A stretch of 64,000 nucleotides of DNA from Vulcanimicrobiota bacterium. Lineage in GTDB: Bacteria; Vulcanimicrobiota; Xenobia; Xenobiales; JADMJV01. The notes below the pieces were generated by a model. It was given only the letters and a program-made list of their open reading frames with translations. It did no database searches and was not told the DNA's origin. The translations under genes and the position numbers were made by a program. This document shows positions 16,381 through 24,414 of this stretch, piece by piece (position 1 is the first letter of the stretch; each line of letters opens with the position of its first letter). The stretch spans positions 186,001 through 250,000 of the forward strand of contig JAHBVR010000010.1 of assembly GCA_019637395.1 (NCBI GenBank), in the 5' to 3' direction.

Positions 16381-16553
16381 CAGGCCCCCATCCAAGGCAA
16401 AGCCCAGGAGATAGCCGGCGCGGGGCCCAGGTCGGGCCAGTGATAGGCTGGCGATGAGGTCGGGCGAGGCCGCGAAGCGACCTTACATAGAGCGGCTTCA
16501 AAGACCTGAGAAATTTGTTCTGGTGAGAGCTTGCGCCTGGGGGGCGCAGCCAT
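16380..16553 (-). CDS. Small basic leader protein of the replication gene
   Basis: 57 residues, MAAPPRRKLSPEQISQVFEA..., starting at ATG 16553 and ending in a TGATG overlap with the primase-like gene, so it probably couples that gene's translation. The ATG lies 5 bases from a perfect inverted repeat (16558-16577). The C-terminal half (RPRPTSSPAYHWPDLGPAP) is Pro-rich. No family recognised. Confidence 0.4.
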   Translation of the reverse strand: MAAPPRRKLSPEQISQVFEAALCKVASRPRPTSSPAYHWPDLGPAPAISWALPWMGA

Positions 16554-16557
16554 GCTA

Positions 16558-16577
16558 CAATTGACCTTAGTCAATTG
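16558..16577. promoter_or_regulatory. Palindromic operator candidate
   Basis: CAATTGAC-CTTA-GTCAATTG: a perfect 8-bp inverted repeat with a 4-base spacer, just upstream of the ATG at 16553. The half-site GTCAATTG recurs at 18122-18129 near the start of the excisionase-like gene, and CTTAGTCAA recurs in another inverted repeat at 18299-18313. This suggests one repressor acting at several sites in the element. Confidence 0.5.
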
Positions 16578-16688
16578 GTTTTTGTGAAGGTCGCTGTTCG
16601 AACCAGCGGCCTTCTGTCTTTTGTGGGTCATTGGTTTTTGCTGTCCTTTCGATCGATCAGGGTGTTTTTGGCAAGAGCAAGGCTCGGG

Positions 16689-16961
16689 TTATGAATTGAT
16701 TGGGCCAGCAGTAGGCGGCGCGGGCAGGCCGAACGTGCTGCAGTAGTTTTTGAGGGTCCAGGAAGACCCACAGCCGGCCAGGCATTTGACCAACCTGACA
16801 CGGTCCGTCAGGTCGACTTGAATCACGCCTTGGCAGCGAAGGCAGCGCGCTTGGCCGACGATGCCAGTGGTCAGCCAGCGCCATTCGGGAAGTTCGAATT
16901 CGCAGAACCGCGCAGATTCAGCGCGCAGGTCCATTAGGTTGAGTTCAGGTGCCGCGCTCAT
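16689..16961 (-). CDS. Zinc-ribbon protein
   Basis: 90 residues with CLRC (about 40-43) and CLAGCG (about 60-65) as a likely four-Cys zinc site. The ATG overlaps the preceding stop as ATGA. In replication operons such small zinc ribbons often accompany primases, which fits the zinc ribbon of the 13633-16380 product, but the role here is unknown. Confidence 0.55.
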   Translation of the reverse strand: MSAAPELNLMDLRAESARFCEFELPEWRWLTTGIVGQARCLRCQGVIQVDLTDRVRLVKCLAGCGSSWTLKNYCSTFGLPAPPTAGPINS

Positions 16962-17149
16962 AGGCTGCCACCGGCCTCGAGGTGCTGGCGGACTTTCTCC
17001 ACGAAGACCATCCAGCGCCGGCCAATACGGAACGCAAAGCCCTTTGGTAGTCGATCCGGCACCTTTGCCAAGGCGCCAGGCGGGATGTCGTAAAGCTCTC
17101 CCAATTTGGCCAGGGGGATGGCCTCGGGAAGACCCGACAGCATGTTCAT
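16958..17149 (-). CDS. AlpA/excisionase-like small protein
   Basis: 63 residues from ATG 17149, chosen over TTG 17155 because AGAGGAG lies 7 bases upstream. The pattern IPLAKLGELYDIPPGALAKV, then PKGFAFRIGRRWMVFVEKV resembles the wing-containing MerR-like fold of AlpA/HTH_17 proteins: helix-turn-helix, then a conserved R-x-G-R-R-W/I strand, then a helix. Likely DNA binding, as excisionase or activator. Confidence 0.55.
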   Translation of the reverse strand: MNMLSGLPEAIPLAKLGELYDIPPGALAKVPDRLPKGFAFRIGRRWMVFVEKVRQHLEAGGSL

Positions 17150-17244
17150 CTGCAACTCCTCTATGTCGTTTCCGCAGGGCGGTGACTAGAGTGTGCGGTT
17201 GGTAGCCTGGTGCGGAAAAGACGCGCCAGAATGCGATAAAACGG

Positions 17245-17970
17245 TTAAGAACGTTGAGTATGTCGGACGACAGGCAGCCGCTCTGCTTCCAGCGCCTGGG
17301 ACTTGGTTGGAGCGGTAATGCGGTCCACTGCTGACGAGAAGCGTGGATTTGCCAAGCAAAGCTCTGTCCAGTGGGTCACCCCGAGGGTGAAGAGCTGGCC
17401 CTGACCGATAGCCATGTCTTCTACCTCAATGTCTCGCTGAGCTTTGCAGACAACGCGCTCACCGAGCCGGACTGACTCAGAGATTTCCCCGTCAGCGAAG
17501 GCTGGTAGCGGCACTGGTGGCGAGGCAGGCCCATCGCTGGTGATTGCCAGCACCCTACCGCGGCCAGCCAAGCGGAACGGGTCGACCTTGTGCCACAGGT
17601 TCTGCTCTTTGATCGCTATGTATTCTTCGTCCGTGTAGGGCAGTGCGGACGTTGGCGCTACAACCGCTTGCTCTGGTTCTCGCCCCAGCGCCCGGGCCAG
17701 AAGGCTGCGGAGTTCAAGCCAGTGCTGGTCCGATTTTGCCAGAGCGATCTCAAGAAGCAGCCCGAGAAACTCCCGACTTGCCTGTCGCTTCCGCTCCCAC
17801 CCGCGTATCGTGTCTGCGACAAGCACGGTCGGGACAGGCCGCCCTGTCAGCCGATATTCCGCCACAAGCATTTTGACGTGTTGGTCTAGAGTTTGGAGAA
17901 GGAAGTGTCGTTTGCGCCAATCTCTATAGTTGAACGGAACCAGCGATTTAGGACGGCCACCTTTCCGCAC
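17245..17970 (-). CDS. Unknown protein of the early operon
   Basis: 241 residues from GTG 17970, with GGAGGG about 10 bases upstream. The N-terminal half is basic and helical (RKRHFLLQTLDQHVKMLVAE; IRGWERKRQASREFLGLLLE), which would suit nucleic-acid binding. The C-terminal half is beta-rich (VRLGERVVCKAQRDIEVEDM). No family recognised. It lies between two AlpA/excisionase-like genes. Confidence 0.5.
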   Translation of the reverse strand: MRKGGRPKSLVPFNYRDWRKRHFLLQTLDQHVKMLVAEYRLTGRPVPTVLVADTIRGWERKRQASREFLGLLLEIALAKSDQHWLELRSLLARALGREPEQAVVAPTSALPYTDEEYIAIKEQNLWHKVDPFRLAGRGRVLAITSDGPASPPVPLPAFADGEISESVRLGERVVCKAQRDIEVEDMAIGQGQLFTLGVTHWTELCLANPRFSSAVDRITAPTKSQALEAERLPVVRHTQRS

Positions 17971-17973
17971 AAA

Positions 17974-18159
17974 TTAGCGCCCTCCATCAGCTAGCCATTT
18001 AAGAAGGGCATCTTCCTTCACCCGAATTCGCCTACCAAAGCGTATTATTATGCCGTCTGGCCCGTCTGGTAGGGTGTTCAAGAAGTCGTAGACTGCCGGC
18101 AATTTCATTTGGAGTGGGCCGGTCAATTGTTCTGCAGTCAACAATTTGGGAATTGACAT
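17974..18159 (-). CDS. Excisionase/AlpA-like (HTH_17) protein
   Basis: 61 residues: LLTAEQLTGPLQMKLPAVYD, then IIIRFGRRIRVKEDALLKWL. This is the standard HTH_17 layout: HTH, then R-F-G-R-x-I-R-V, then a C-terminal helix. Such proteins direct excision with a tyrosine integrase or activate early genes. It is the first gene of the minus-strand operon, divergent from the integrase 418 bases away, the usual place for a recombination-directionality factor. Confidence 0.7.
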   Translation of the reverse strand: MSIPKLLTAEQLTGPLQMKLPAVYDFLNTLPDGPDGIIIRFGRRIRVKEDALLKWLADGGR

Positions 18160-18576
18160 TGTTGAGGATCCTCCGTCTCATGCAGGCTTGGACTGGGCCG
18201 AATTTGGGCAACAAGAAAGCAAGCCTATCGAAATTTTGTCGGGTATGCTGAGCGACACGGTTGGGTCTGAGAGTTTAAAGGGATTTGCTAAGACCTTCGA
18301 CTAATTCTTAGTCAAACCGCCTGAGCCCCATGAGAACCAACCGACTCTCTCTCCCTCCTATTAACCCAGGCTCTGACGCTTACCTACGGAGTCCTCAGTC
18401 TAAATCGTAGTATATTCGTCACAATCGACCAACTCAGTAAAGCTTAATCAAACCAGACAGACTGAACAGAGAAAACCGAGCTAAAAGGGGTGTTGTATCG
18501 GCAAGATTGCTACTCGAATTTAGGAAGCAAATTCTCCTTGGCCCGCGAAATCGGAAAGCATTAGGAGGGAAGTTTC
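18160..18576. other. Divergent control region between excisionase and integrase
   Basis: 417 bases without a gene and more AT-rich than its surroundings. It holds an inverted repeat GACTAA-TTC-TTAGTC (18299-18313) sharing CTTAGTCAA with the 16558-16577 palindrome, and several A/T-rich stretches that could be promoters in either direction. Its right end carries a strong AGGAGGG ribosome site for the integrase. Early-gene promoters and integrase arm sites are likely here by position, but I cannot pin them down. Confidence 0.4.
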
Positions 18577-19773
18577 ATGGCAATCGACAGACGAGGTCCT
18601 CAACGTTATCGAATCAGGCTTCCGCTTGGTTACGATGGCGGAAAACGCGTGGTGCTCACAGAGACGGTTCACGGGACAAAGAGGGAGGCGGAGGCCCGTC
18701 ATCGGGATCTGCAATCCGAGCTCGAGCGGGGCAACCTGACACGGCGGTCCAAACGCTCATTGAACGAGTTTCTCACTGAATGGCTGGCTACAGCGCAAGG
18801 CCGGCTGTCAGAGCGGACACATGAAGAATACTGCGGCTTGGTGGGTCGCTACATCAAGCTCAAGCTTGGCCGGCACAGTTTGGACAAGCTCACCGCCTTC
18901 TCGATCCAACAGTTTTACAACGACCTGCTGCGCAAGGGGCTGTCCGCTCGGACGGTGCGAACTGTGCACACGGTGCTATCTCAGGCGCTCAAGGCCGCCG
19001 TGAAACTCAAAATGGTCCCAATCAACCCCAGTCGGGACGTCGAACTGCCGAAGCACAAGCAACGCAGGGTTCTGCGAGCCATGGACGTCGACCAGGCCAG
19101 GAAGTTCATCCTGGCGAGCCACGTCCACCTCTGCGGAGCAGTGTTCCGGACGGCCATCGAACTCGGTCTGAGGCCTCAGGAATACTGTGCGCTGGAATGG
19201 TCGGACCTCAACTGGGAAACGGGCGAGATGATGGTCGACAAAGCCATGACGTGGCCAAAAGGCGGCGGGTGGCGCATAAAGGCCCCGAAAACAGAGCTAA
19301 GCCGGCGAAAAGTTGTTCTTTCGCCGACTCTGCTTGAGGATCTCCGCCGCCACCGCACCAGGCAGGTTGAGCTGAAGCTACTTATGGGGCCTGAATGGGA
19401 AGACGCCGGGGACTTCATCTTCACCAATACCTTCGGGCGACCGCTGACGGTGTGGACCCTCAACTACAACTACAAGGCCATCCTCAAAGAGGCTGGCCTT
19501 GCGGAAACGTTTCGGGTCTACGATTTGCGCCACTCGGCGGCCACCCTTATGCTAGCCGGAAACACTCCACCTAAGGTGGCCGCAGATCGCCTTGGACACT
19601 CCACGATTCGACTGACGATGGACACCTACTCCCATGTGATGCCGAGCATGCAACAGGAAGTGGCCAGCAAGTTTGAGTCACTACTTCATGGTGTCCAAGG
19701 ACACGCTCTGGACACGGAGCAAGTTCAGCCAACTCCAGCTAAGCTGCACCGAATAGTAGGGAAAGCCAGGTGA
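18577..19773 (+). CDS. int: Tyrosine recombinase / phage integrase
   Basis: 398 residues, after AGGAGGGAAGTTTC. It joins the attachment sites of the element and the chromosome. The N-terminus is an AP2-like arm-binding region (1-60). A SAM-like core-binding domain (about 62-150) has LNEFLTEWLATAQGRLSERT. The catalytic domain (about 165-370) shows Arg in ELGLRPQEY, the YDLRHSAATL box, LGHSTIRLT, and the Tyr nucleophile in MDTYSHVMP. It lies at the right end of the element, pointing to the attachment site 90 bases downstream, and is divergent from the excisionase-like gene. Confidence 0.95.
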   Translation: MAIDRRGPQRYRIRLPLGYDGGKRVVLTETVHGTKREAEARHRDLQSELERGNLTRRSKRSLNEFLTEWLATAQGRLSERTHEEYCGLVGRYIKLKLGRHSLDKLTAFSIQQFYNDLLRKGLSARTVRTVHTVLSQALKAAVKLKMVPINPSRDVELPKHKQRRVLRAMDVDQARKFILASHVHLCGAVFRTAIELGLRPQEYCALEWSDLNWETGEMMVDKAMTWPKGGGWRIKAPKTELSRRKVVLSPTLLEDLRRHRTRQVELKLLMGPEWEDAGDFIFTNTFGRPLTVWTLNYNYKAILKEAGLAETFRVYDLRHSAATLMLAGNTPPKVAADRLGHSTIRLTMDTYSHVMPSMQQEVASKFESLLHGVQGHALDTEQVQPTPAKLHRIVGKAR

Positions 19774-19859
19774 CATCTGACTTCCTTGTTGTCGCTCTGG
19801 GTGACTCCACCCAGCTCCTACACGGCCCTACCGTTCTTCAAAATTGATGTGACTCGCAA

Positions 19860-19895
19860 GGGTCAGGAGGGTTCGACTCCTTCCCACTCCCGCCA
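19860..19895 (+). other. tRNA/tmRNA-like 3' end: probable attachment site
   Basis: GGGTCAGGAGGGTTCGACTC followed by CTTCCCACTCCCGCCA reads like a T-arm (GGTTCGACTCC) and acceptor 3' strand with an encoded CCA. No matching 5' half lies upstream, so it is not a complete gene. It stands 87 bases after the integrase stop, where the element should end, so it is probably the attR copy of a tRNA or tmRNA 3' end. One base more than a standard tRNA between T-loop and CCA leaves the parent RNA uncertain. Confidence 0.6.
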
Positions 19896-20066
19896 CTTCA
19901 TTTTCCGAGGCTAAGGCTACAGTGCTCATGTCTCGATAGTAAGCGGCCAGTTTGAAGACGCACTCAGCTGGTTCTGAAGATTTCCTGAAGAAAGCTAGCT
20001 GCGCTGGACACCGATAGGACCTGCTCTGGAAAGAAACCTGACAACTACGCCGAAGGCCCATTGGTT

Positions 20067-20867
20067 ATGCTGAAATCCGCAAGACTCGTCTACCTGGGCA
20101 TTGATGTCCAAAAGGCTTTTGGTCGAGAGGCGAAGAGCGCGAATCTGGCCACCCTGGCTTCCCAACCCGAAGGAGATGAGTCCATCGAGGTCCTCAACAA
20201 CGCCCGCCTGGCCTCGGCCGTCTATCAAGCCGGCGGTACCGTCATCGTAACCAAGGACTGGCACAATCCGGTGGGCACCAGAATCGCGATCGAAGGGAGA
20301 ACCGTTGTCGACAACCGGGCCGCCGACGAATTCGCCATCTACGGTGAGCATGCCACTCCGGCGGACGGAGATTCAAACCTGAACGCCCCGCTCGAGACGG
20401 CTCTGCAGCAGTTGGAAGCCAAAGACGGCCGGCGCCGCACCGTCATTCCCGTCGATCGCTATGAAAAAGTGGAGAGTGGTGATTCGCAACGCATCTTTGA
20501 AGTCCACAAGAATGTCTACGACATCACCCAGGTTGAAGAACTTCGAGATGGTGTGGAAAAAGGTCCACTCGTGCCCAACCAGGCATTCTGGAACTTGATG
20601 AAACGGGAATCCTCTCAAGGCCCGGTGACCCTCATCCTGGGCGGTAAAATTGCCGAAGTCTGTGTGCGTGCCGGGGCCTTCAGTTTGCTGGATGGGCTGC
20701 CGGGCGTGGATATGGTCATTCCCGAAGACGCCGTCTCCTCGCTCCCCTCCGACCTGGCTCGCCAGTTGCACTTGCCCACCAAGCCGGAAGTGATGAGCCA
20801 ACTGCGCGAGCGGGGCGCCCGCGTGGTGAAAACAGAAGAAGTCCTCGGTTGGCTTCTCCCCGCCTGA
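20067..20867 (+). CDS. Isochorismatase-like cysteine hydrolase
   Basis: About 266 residues; I prefer ATG 20067 to TTG 20061. The family hydrolyses amides or vinyl ethers (nicotinamidase, isochorismatase and others) with an Asp-Lys-Cys triad. Asp is in the N-terminal LGIDVQKAF strand, TVIVTKDWH is the family's second strand with Lys-Asp-x-His, and the nucleophile Cys is in GGKIAEVCVRAGAF. At 266 residues it is longer than the usual 180-210, with an extra 60-residue insertion around residues 105-150. It is the first host gene after the element. Nicotinamidase is the best guess but is not shown. Confidence 0.75.
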   Translation: MLKSARLVYLGIDVQKAFGREAKSANLATLASQPEGDESIEVLNNARLASAVYQAGGTVIVTKDWHNPVGTRIAIEGRTVVDNRAADEFAIYGEHATPADGDSNLNAPLETALQQLEAKDGRRRTVIPVDRYEKVESGDSQRIFEVHKNVYDITQVEELRDGVEKGPLVPNQAFWNLMKRESSQGPVTLILGGKIAEVCVRAGAFSLLDGLPGVDMVIPEDAVSSLPSDLARQLHLPTKPEVMSQLRERGARVVKTEEVLGWLLPA

Positions 20868-20871
20868 GCCG

Positions 20872-21051
20872 GTGGCGACCAAGATCAATCCGCTGGCCAC
20901 CGCGCCCACACCTCCCAACAGCCGGCACGGGCTCTGGGTGATGGTACTGGCCATGTTGCTGGCTGCGCTGAGCCTACTCTACCATCACTACGCCCGTCGT
21001 CCAGGGAATCCAACCCCCACCCCTATCGCTACCGACTTGCGAAGGGATTGA
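20872..21051 (+). CDS. Small single-pass membrane protein
   Basis: 59 residues from GTG 20872, 4 bases after the preceding stop, ending TDLRRD. A clear membrane helix (LWVMVLAMLLAALSLLY, residues 22-38) is flanked by a Pro-rich N-terminus and a basic, Pro-rich tail. Its last 23 bases overlap the 3' end of the convergent yhhQ gene. It is short and easily missed. The close spacing suggests co-transcription with the hydrolase. Function unknown. Confidence 0.5.
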   Translation: MATKINPLATAPTPPNSRHGLWVMVLAMLLAALSLLYHHYARRPGNPTPTPIATDLRRD

Positions 21052-21703
21052 AGTTGGTCTCCCGGTCGAAGATGTCGACCCCCTCCCGCGCCTTGAGGAA
21101 GGCCACGGTCCAGAGGGTCACCGGGGTCATCAAGGCTTCCAGACCGACCTTATAAAAATAGCCGGTTACGATGTAGTTGAGCAGGGTTGTTTGAGAGAGC
21201 AGTCCACCGAAGGCCACCGCGCAGAAAAGTCCGGTATCCACCAGTTGGCCGGCGATGGTGGAGCCGATCGTGCGCAGAGGAAGGTAGCGCCCTCCGGTAG
21301 CCAGCTTGAGCTTGGCCAGCACGTACGAATTGCAAAACTCGCCCCAGAAGAATCCCAGCCAACCGGCCAGAGCTAGGCGCGGAGAAAGCCCGAGCACTTT
21401 TACGAAGTTGGCCTGGCCCACTTTGGTTTCCCAGTCGGCTTCTCCAGGCAAGGCAATGCACACGCTCATGATGGCGTTAAAGACGATCAGCCAGAAAAGC
21501 CCCTGCCAGATGACCCGCCGGCTCACGGAGTATCCGTAAACCTCGGTGAGAACGTCGCCAAAAATGTAGCTCAGGGGAAAAATCAAGGCACCGCCGTCGA
21601 AGACGAAGGGGCCAATCACAAAAACTTTTAAGGCGGCGATGTTGGAAATCAACAGAACCGCCACAAAGGCTGAAGAGATCAAGTCTAGAAAACGAAAACC
21701 CAC
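21029..21703 (-). CDS. yhhQ: YhhQ/VUT family queuosine-precursor transporter
   Basis: 224 residues with about six membrane helices. The family imports 7-cyano- or 7-aminomethyl-7-deazaguanine, precursors of queuosine in tRNA. The family signature is plain: FPLSYIFGDVLTEVYGY (about 42-58), then WLGFFWGEFCNSYVLAKLK and RTIGSTIAGQLVDTGLF. Length matches the family. A second queuosine gene, gluQ, is at 35.7 kb. No riboswitch is apparent in its short leader. Confidence 0.88.
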   Translation of the reverse strand: MGFRFLDLISSAFVAVLLISNIAALKVFVIGPFVFDGGALIFPLSYIFGDVLTEVYGYSVSRRVIWQGLFWLIVFNAIMSVCIALPGEADWETKVGQANFVKVLGLSPRLALAGWLGFFWGEFCNSYVLAKLKLATGGRYLPLRTIGSTIAGQLVDTGLFCAVAFGGLLSQTTLLNYIVTGYFYKVGLEALMTPVTLWTVAFLKAREGVDIFDRETNFNPFASR

Positions 21704-21729
21704 GCCCTTTGATTAGAGAAAGGAAAACC

Positions 21730-22866
21730 ATGAGCCTGCTTTCGCCCGCCGAATTGGCGCGCTACGACCGCCATCTCAACCTTCCCCAAGTGGGCCGTGA
21801 AGGTCAGGAGAAACTGAAGGCGGCGCGCGTGCTGATGGTTGGCGCCGGCGGATTGGGCAGTCCGCTGGGACTCTACCTGACCGCCGCCGGAGTGGGCTGT
21901 CTGGGCGTCGTCGATTTTGACCTGGTGGACGAGAGCAATCTACAGCGACAGATCCTGCACGGAACCAAAGACATAGGCCGCCCTAAAGTCGACTCGGCTC
22001 GCGAGCGTCTGGCAGACCTCAATCCGCATTTGGAGTTGCGTACTTACGATCAAGCTCTGACCGCTGAGAACGCCCTGGATATCCTCAAGGATTACGACGT
22101 GGTGGTGGATGGAACGGACAACTTCGCCACACGCTACCTGGTCAACGACGCCTGCGTGCTGTTGGCGAAGCCCAATGTCTACGGATCGATCTTCCGATTT
22201 GAAGGGCAGGTTTCGGTTTTTCATCCGGCCGGGGGCGGACCTTGCTATCGCTGTCTTTACCCGGAGCCGCCGCCGCCCGGTATGGTGCCGTCCTGCGCCG
22301 AAGGAGGGGTGCTGGGCGTGTTGCCGGGGGTGGTAGGTAGCCTGCAGGCCACCGAGATTCTCAAGTTGATTCTGGGTACCGGCCTGTCCTTGCTCGGCCG
22401 TTTGTTGCTCTTTGACGCGCTGGCCATGCGCTTCCAGGAACTCAAGTTGGCCCGCGATCCCAACTGCCCTCTGTGTGGCGAGCGCCCGACCATCCGCCAA
22501 CTGGTAGACTACCGGCAGTTTTGCGGCGTCCAGGAGCCGGCTGGAGCGGAAGTCACACCCTTAGAGTTCGTCCAGCAATGGCGGCAGGGGCAGCATCCTC
22601 TGCTGTTGGACGTGCGCCAACCACACGAATGGGAGATTGCCAACCTGGAAGAATATGGAGCCCGGCTGGTCCCCTTGGATCTCCTGGCCGAACATATAGA
22701 GACGTTGGATCCCCAGGCAGACATCGTGGTCCATTGCAAGTCAGGCGGACGCAGTGCTAAAGCCCAGGCCCAACTGCGGGCGGCCGGCTTCAGCCGGGTG
22801 CGCAACTTGAGCGGCGGAATTTTACGCTGGAGCGACGAGGTGGATGCCGCCAAGCGGAAGTACTAG
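21730..22866 (+). CDS. moeB: MoeB/ThiF-type adenylyltransferase with C-terminal rhodanese
   Basis: 378 residues from ATG 21730, with AAAGGA upstream (the frame is open to 21709). It adenylates the C-terminus of a ubiquitin-like sulfur carrier for molybdopterin, thiamine or tRNA thiolation. Visible features are YDRHLNLPQVG at the N-terminus, the nucleotide loop VGAGGLGSPLGLYL, D-x-D in VVDFDLVDESNLQRQ, DGTDNF, zinc Cys pairs (CYRC and CPLC), and a rhodanese domain (about 285-375) with LLDVRQPHEW and active-site loop HCKSGGRS. The fusion supplies the sulfur itself. No carrier protein gene is nearby. Confidence 0.88.
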   Translation: MSLLSPAELARYDRHLNLPQVGREGQEKLKAARVLMVGAGGLGSPLGLYLTAAGVGCLGVVDFDLVDESNLQRQILHGTKDIGRPKVDSARERLADLNPHLELRTYDQALTAENALDILKDYDVVVDGTDNFATRYLVNDACVLLAKPNVYGSIFRFEGQVSVFHPAGGGPCYRCLYPEPPPPGMVPSCAEGGVLGVLPGVVGSLQATEILKLILGTGLSLLGRLLLFDALAMRFQELKLARDPNCPLCGERPTIRQLVDYRQFCGVQEPAGAEVTPLEFVQQWRQGQHPLLLDVRQPHEWEIANLEEYGARLVPLDLLAEHIETLDPQADIVVHCKSGGRSAKAQAQLRAAGFSRVRNLSGGILRWSDEVDAAKRKY

Positions 22867-24398
22867 CGCACGGATTGGAGCAAGGCGATATCGACCACTT
22901 CCGGAAAGCCTTTGGCCTGGACCGGGGGACGCGGTTGATTTATGAACTCGCTGTGCGGTAGCAAGTCCGAGAGATATTTGCTCAGGATGGTCTCGCCGGG
23001 TCCGGCGGCTGAACACAGGCGCGCGGCCAGATTGGTGGTCGAACCTAGAGCGGCGTATTGTAGATAGCTCTCGTGACCGATAGTGCCCACGTAAGCGCGC
23101 CCGTGATGAATACCGATGCCCACCTGGCAGGGTAGGTCCGGCCATTGATTGGCGAAATCGCGCACCGCCTGATGGATCTCGATGGCCGCCCGGCACGAGT
23201 GCAGGGCTTGTTCGGCCGGGCTCATTTCCAGGGGAGCGCCCCAGATGGCCAGCATGGCGTCGCCGATGTATTTTTCCAAAGTGCCCTCGTGGCGAAAGAC
23301 AATGGGCACAATCCGCGAGAAATAGTCGTTGATCCAGGAAGCCACTTTGGCGGGCGGCTGTTCGTAGCTGATGCCCGTGTAGTTGCGAATATCGCAAAAG
23401 AGAATGGTCACGTCCATCTCGGCGCCCTGCAGATAAGTGCCGTCGGAGCGTGCCAGGATGCTGTTGATGGCCGAGGGAGGGAAGAAGCGCGCCAAACGGT
23501 CTTTGAAGAGCGCTTCTTTTTGCGCTTTCACCGACAGCCAGCCGTTTTCAATAGCAACTGCAGCCAAAGCAGCGAATCCACCCAAAAATTCCTGTTCGGT
23601 GGTATTGGTTAGAGCTTTGGGCTGCAGACTATCCAGGTAGAGCACCCCCCAAATCCGGTTGGAGGTGGCTAGCGGCAGGCCCACGCAGGTGCGAATGTTC
23701 TGCAATTTGATGCTCTGGGCGTTTTCCACGCGCTGGTCAAGCTGGGCGTCTTGAATGATCAGAGCTTCCCCGCGCAAAACCTGCTGGAGCACGGTTTTAC
23801 TCACCTCGGCCGGAGCCTGTCCCCGACTTTGGCGGCGGCGGTGGTGAAGAAACTGGCTGGGCTGGTCGGGATCGACCACCCAGATGGAAGCCCGGTCAAA
23901 ACTGCCCAGGCGCAGGGAGAAGTCCAGGATTTCGTCCAGCTTGTCTTCCAAGGCGCCCGGACGGGCCAGAGCAGCGGAAAGGTGGAGCAGGCCCTGCTGA
24001 CCGACCAGGTTTTCCCGAGTGCCGGATTTGATGTCAGGAATCGGCTTGACGGCGAAGGTCTTGGTTCCCAGCACCGTCTGTTGGCCCGCGGAAGCGGGCG
24101 GAGCGGCCGTGCCGGTCGCCAATTGAATGTGGTCACCCGGCTGCAGGCGGGCACGCACGATCCGTTTGCCGTTGAGGAAGGTGCCCTCCGGGCTGCCCAG
24201 GTCACTCAGGATGACCCCCAGCTCATTCCGCTCGATGCGCGCATGCAGAGGAGCGGTGCGGGGAACGACCAGGTCGCACTCCTGGCCGCTACCCACCGTC
24301 ACGCTGTTGCTGCTGAACTTGTAGGCCCGTTGGGGAAGATGGGGCTCCCCACTGGGGGTCAAGACCAGAGTCGCCCCTTCCAGACTAAAGATGAGCAC
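22863..24398 (-). CDS. FHA-GAF-class III nucleotide cyclase
   Basis: 511 residues from GTG 24398; longer frames run into the preceding gene. Order: FHA domain (about 20-95; VTVGSGQECDLVVPR, LHARIERNE, GTFLNGKRI) for phosphothreonine binding, GAF domain (about 150-290), and class III cyclase (about 320-490; VTILFCDIRNYTGIS and KYIGDAMLAIWG give the two metal Asp). It likely makes cAMP or cGMP in response to a kinase-controlled partner and a GAF ligand. The ribosome site is weak, and the start is 16 bases after the VWA gene, so the two are probably one operon. A CRP-type site at 56791 is a possible downstream target. Confidence 0.85.
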   Translation of the reverse strand: MLIFSLEGATLVLTPSGEPHLPQRAYKFSSNSVTVGSGQECDLVVPRTAPLHARIERNELGVILSDLGSPEGTFLNGKRIVRARLQPGDHIQLATGTAAPPASAGQQTVLGTKTFAVKPIPDIKSGTRENLVGQQGLLHLSAALARPGALEDKLDEILDFSLRLGSFDRASIWVVDPDQPSQFLHHRRRQSRGQAPAEVSKTVLQQVLRGEALIIQDAQLDQRVENAQSIKLQNIRTCVGLPLATSNRIWGVLYLDSLQPKALTNTTEQEFLGGFAALAAVAIENGWLSVKAQKEALFKDRLARFFPPSAINSILARSDGTYLQGAEMDVTILFCDIRNYTGISYEQPPAKVASWINDYFSRIVPIVFRHEGTLEKYIGDAMLAIWGAPLEMSPAEQALHSCRAAIEIHQAVRDFANQWPDLPCQVGIGIHHGRAYVGTIGHESYLQYAALGSTTNLAARLCSAAGPGETILSKYLSDLLPHSEFINQPRPPVQAKGFPEVVDIALLQSVR

Positions 24399-24414
24399 GG
24401 GCCTGTGTTTGCTG

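Noticed and set aside
18160-18576. Replication origin of the element
   Set aside because: AT-rich and well placed, but I see no iterated binding repeats, only one short inverted repeat, so an origin cannot be supported.
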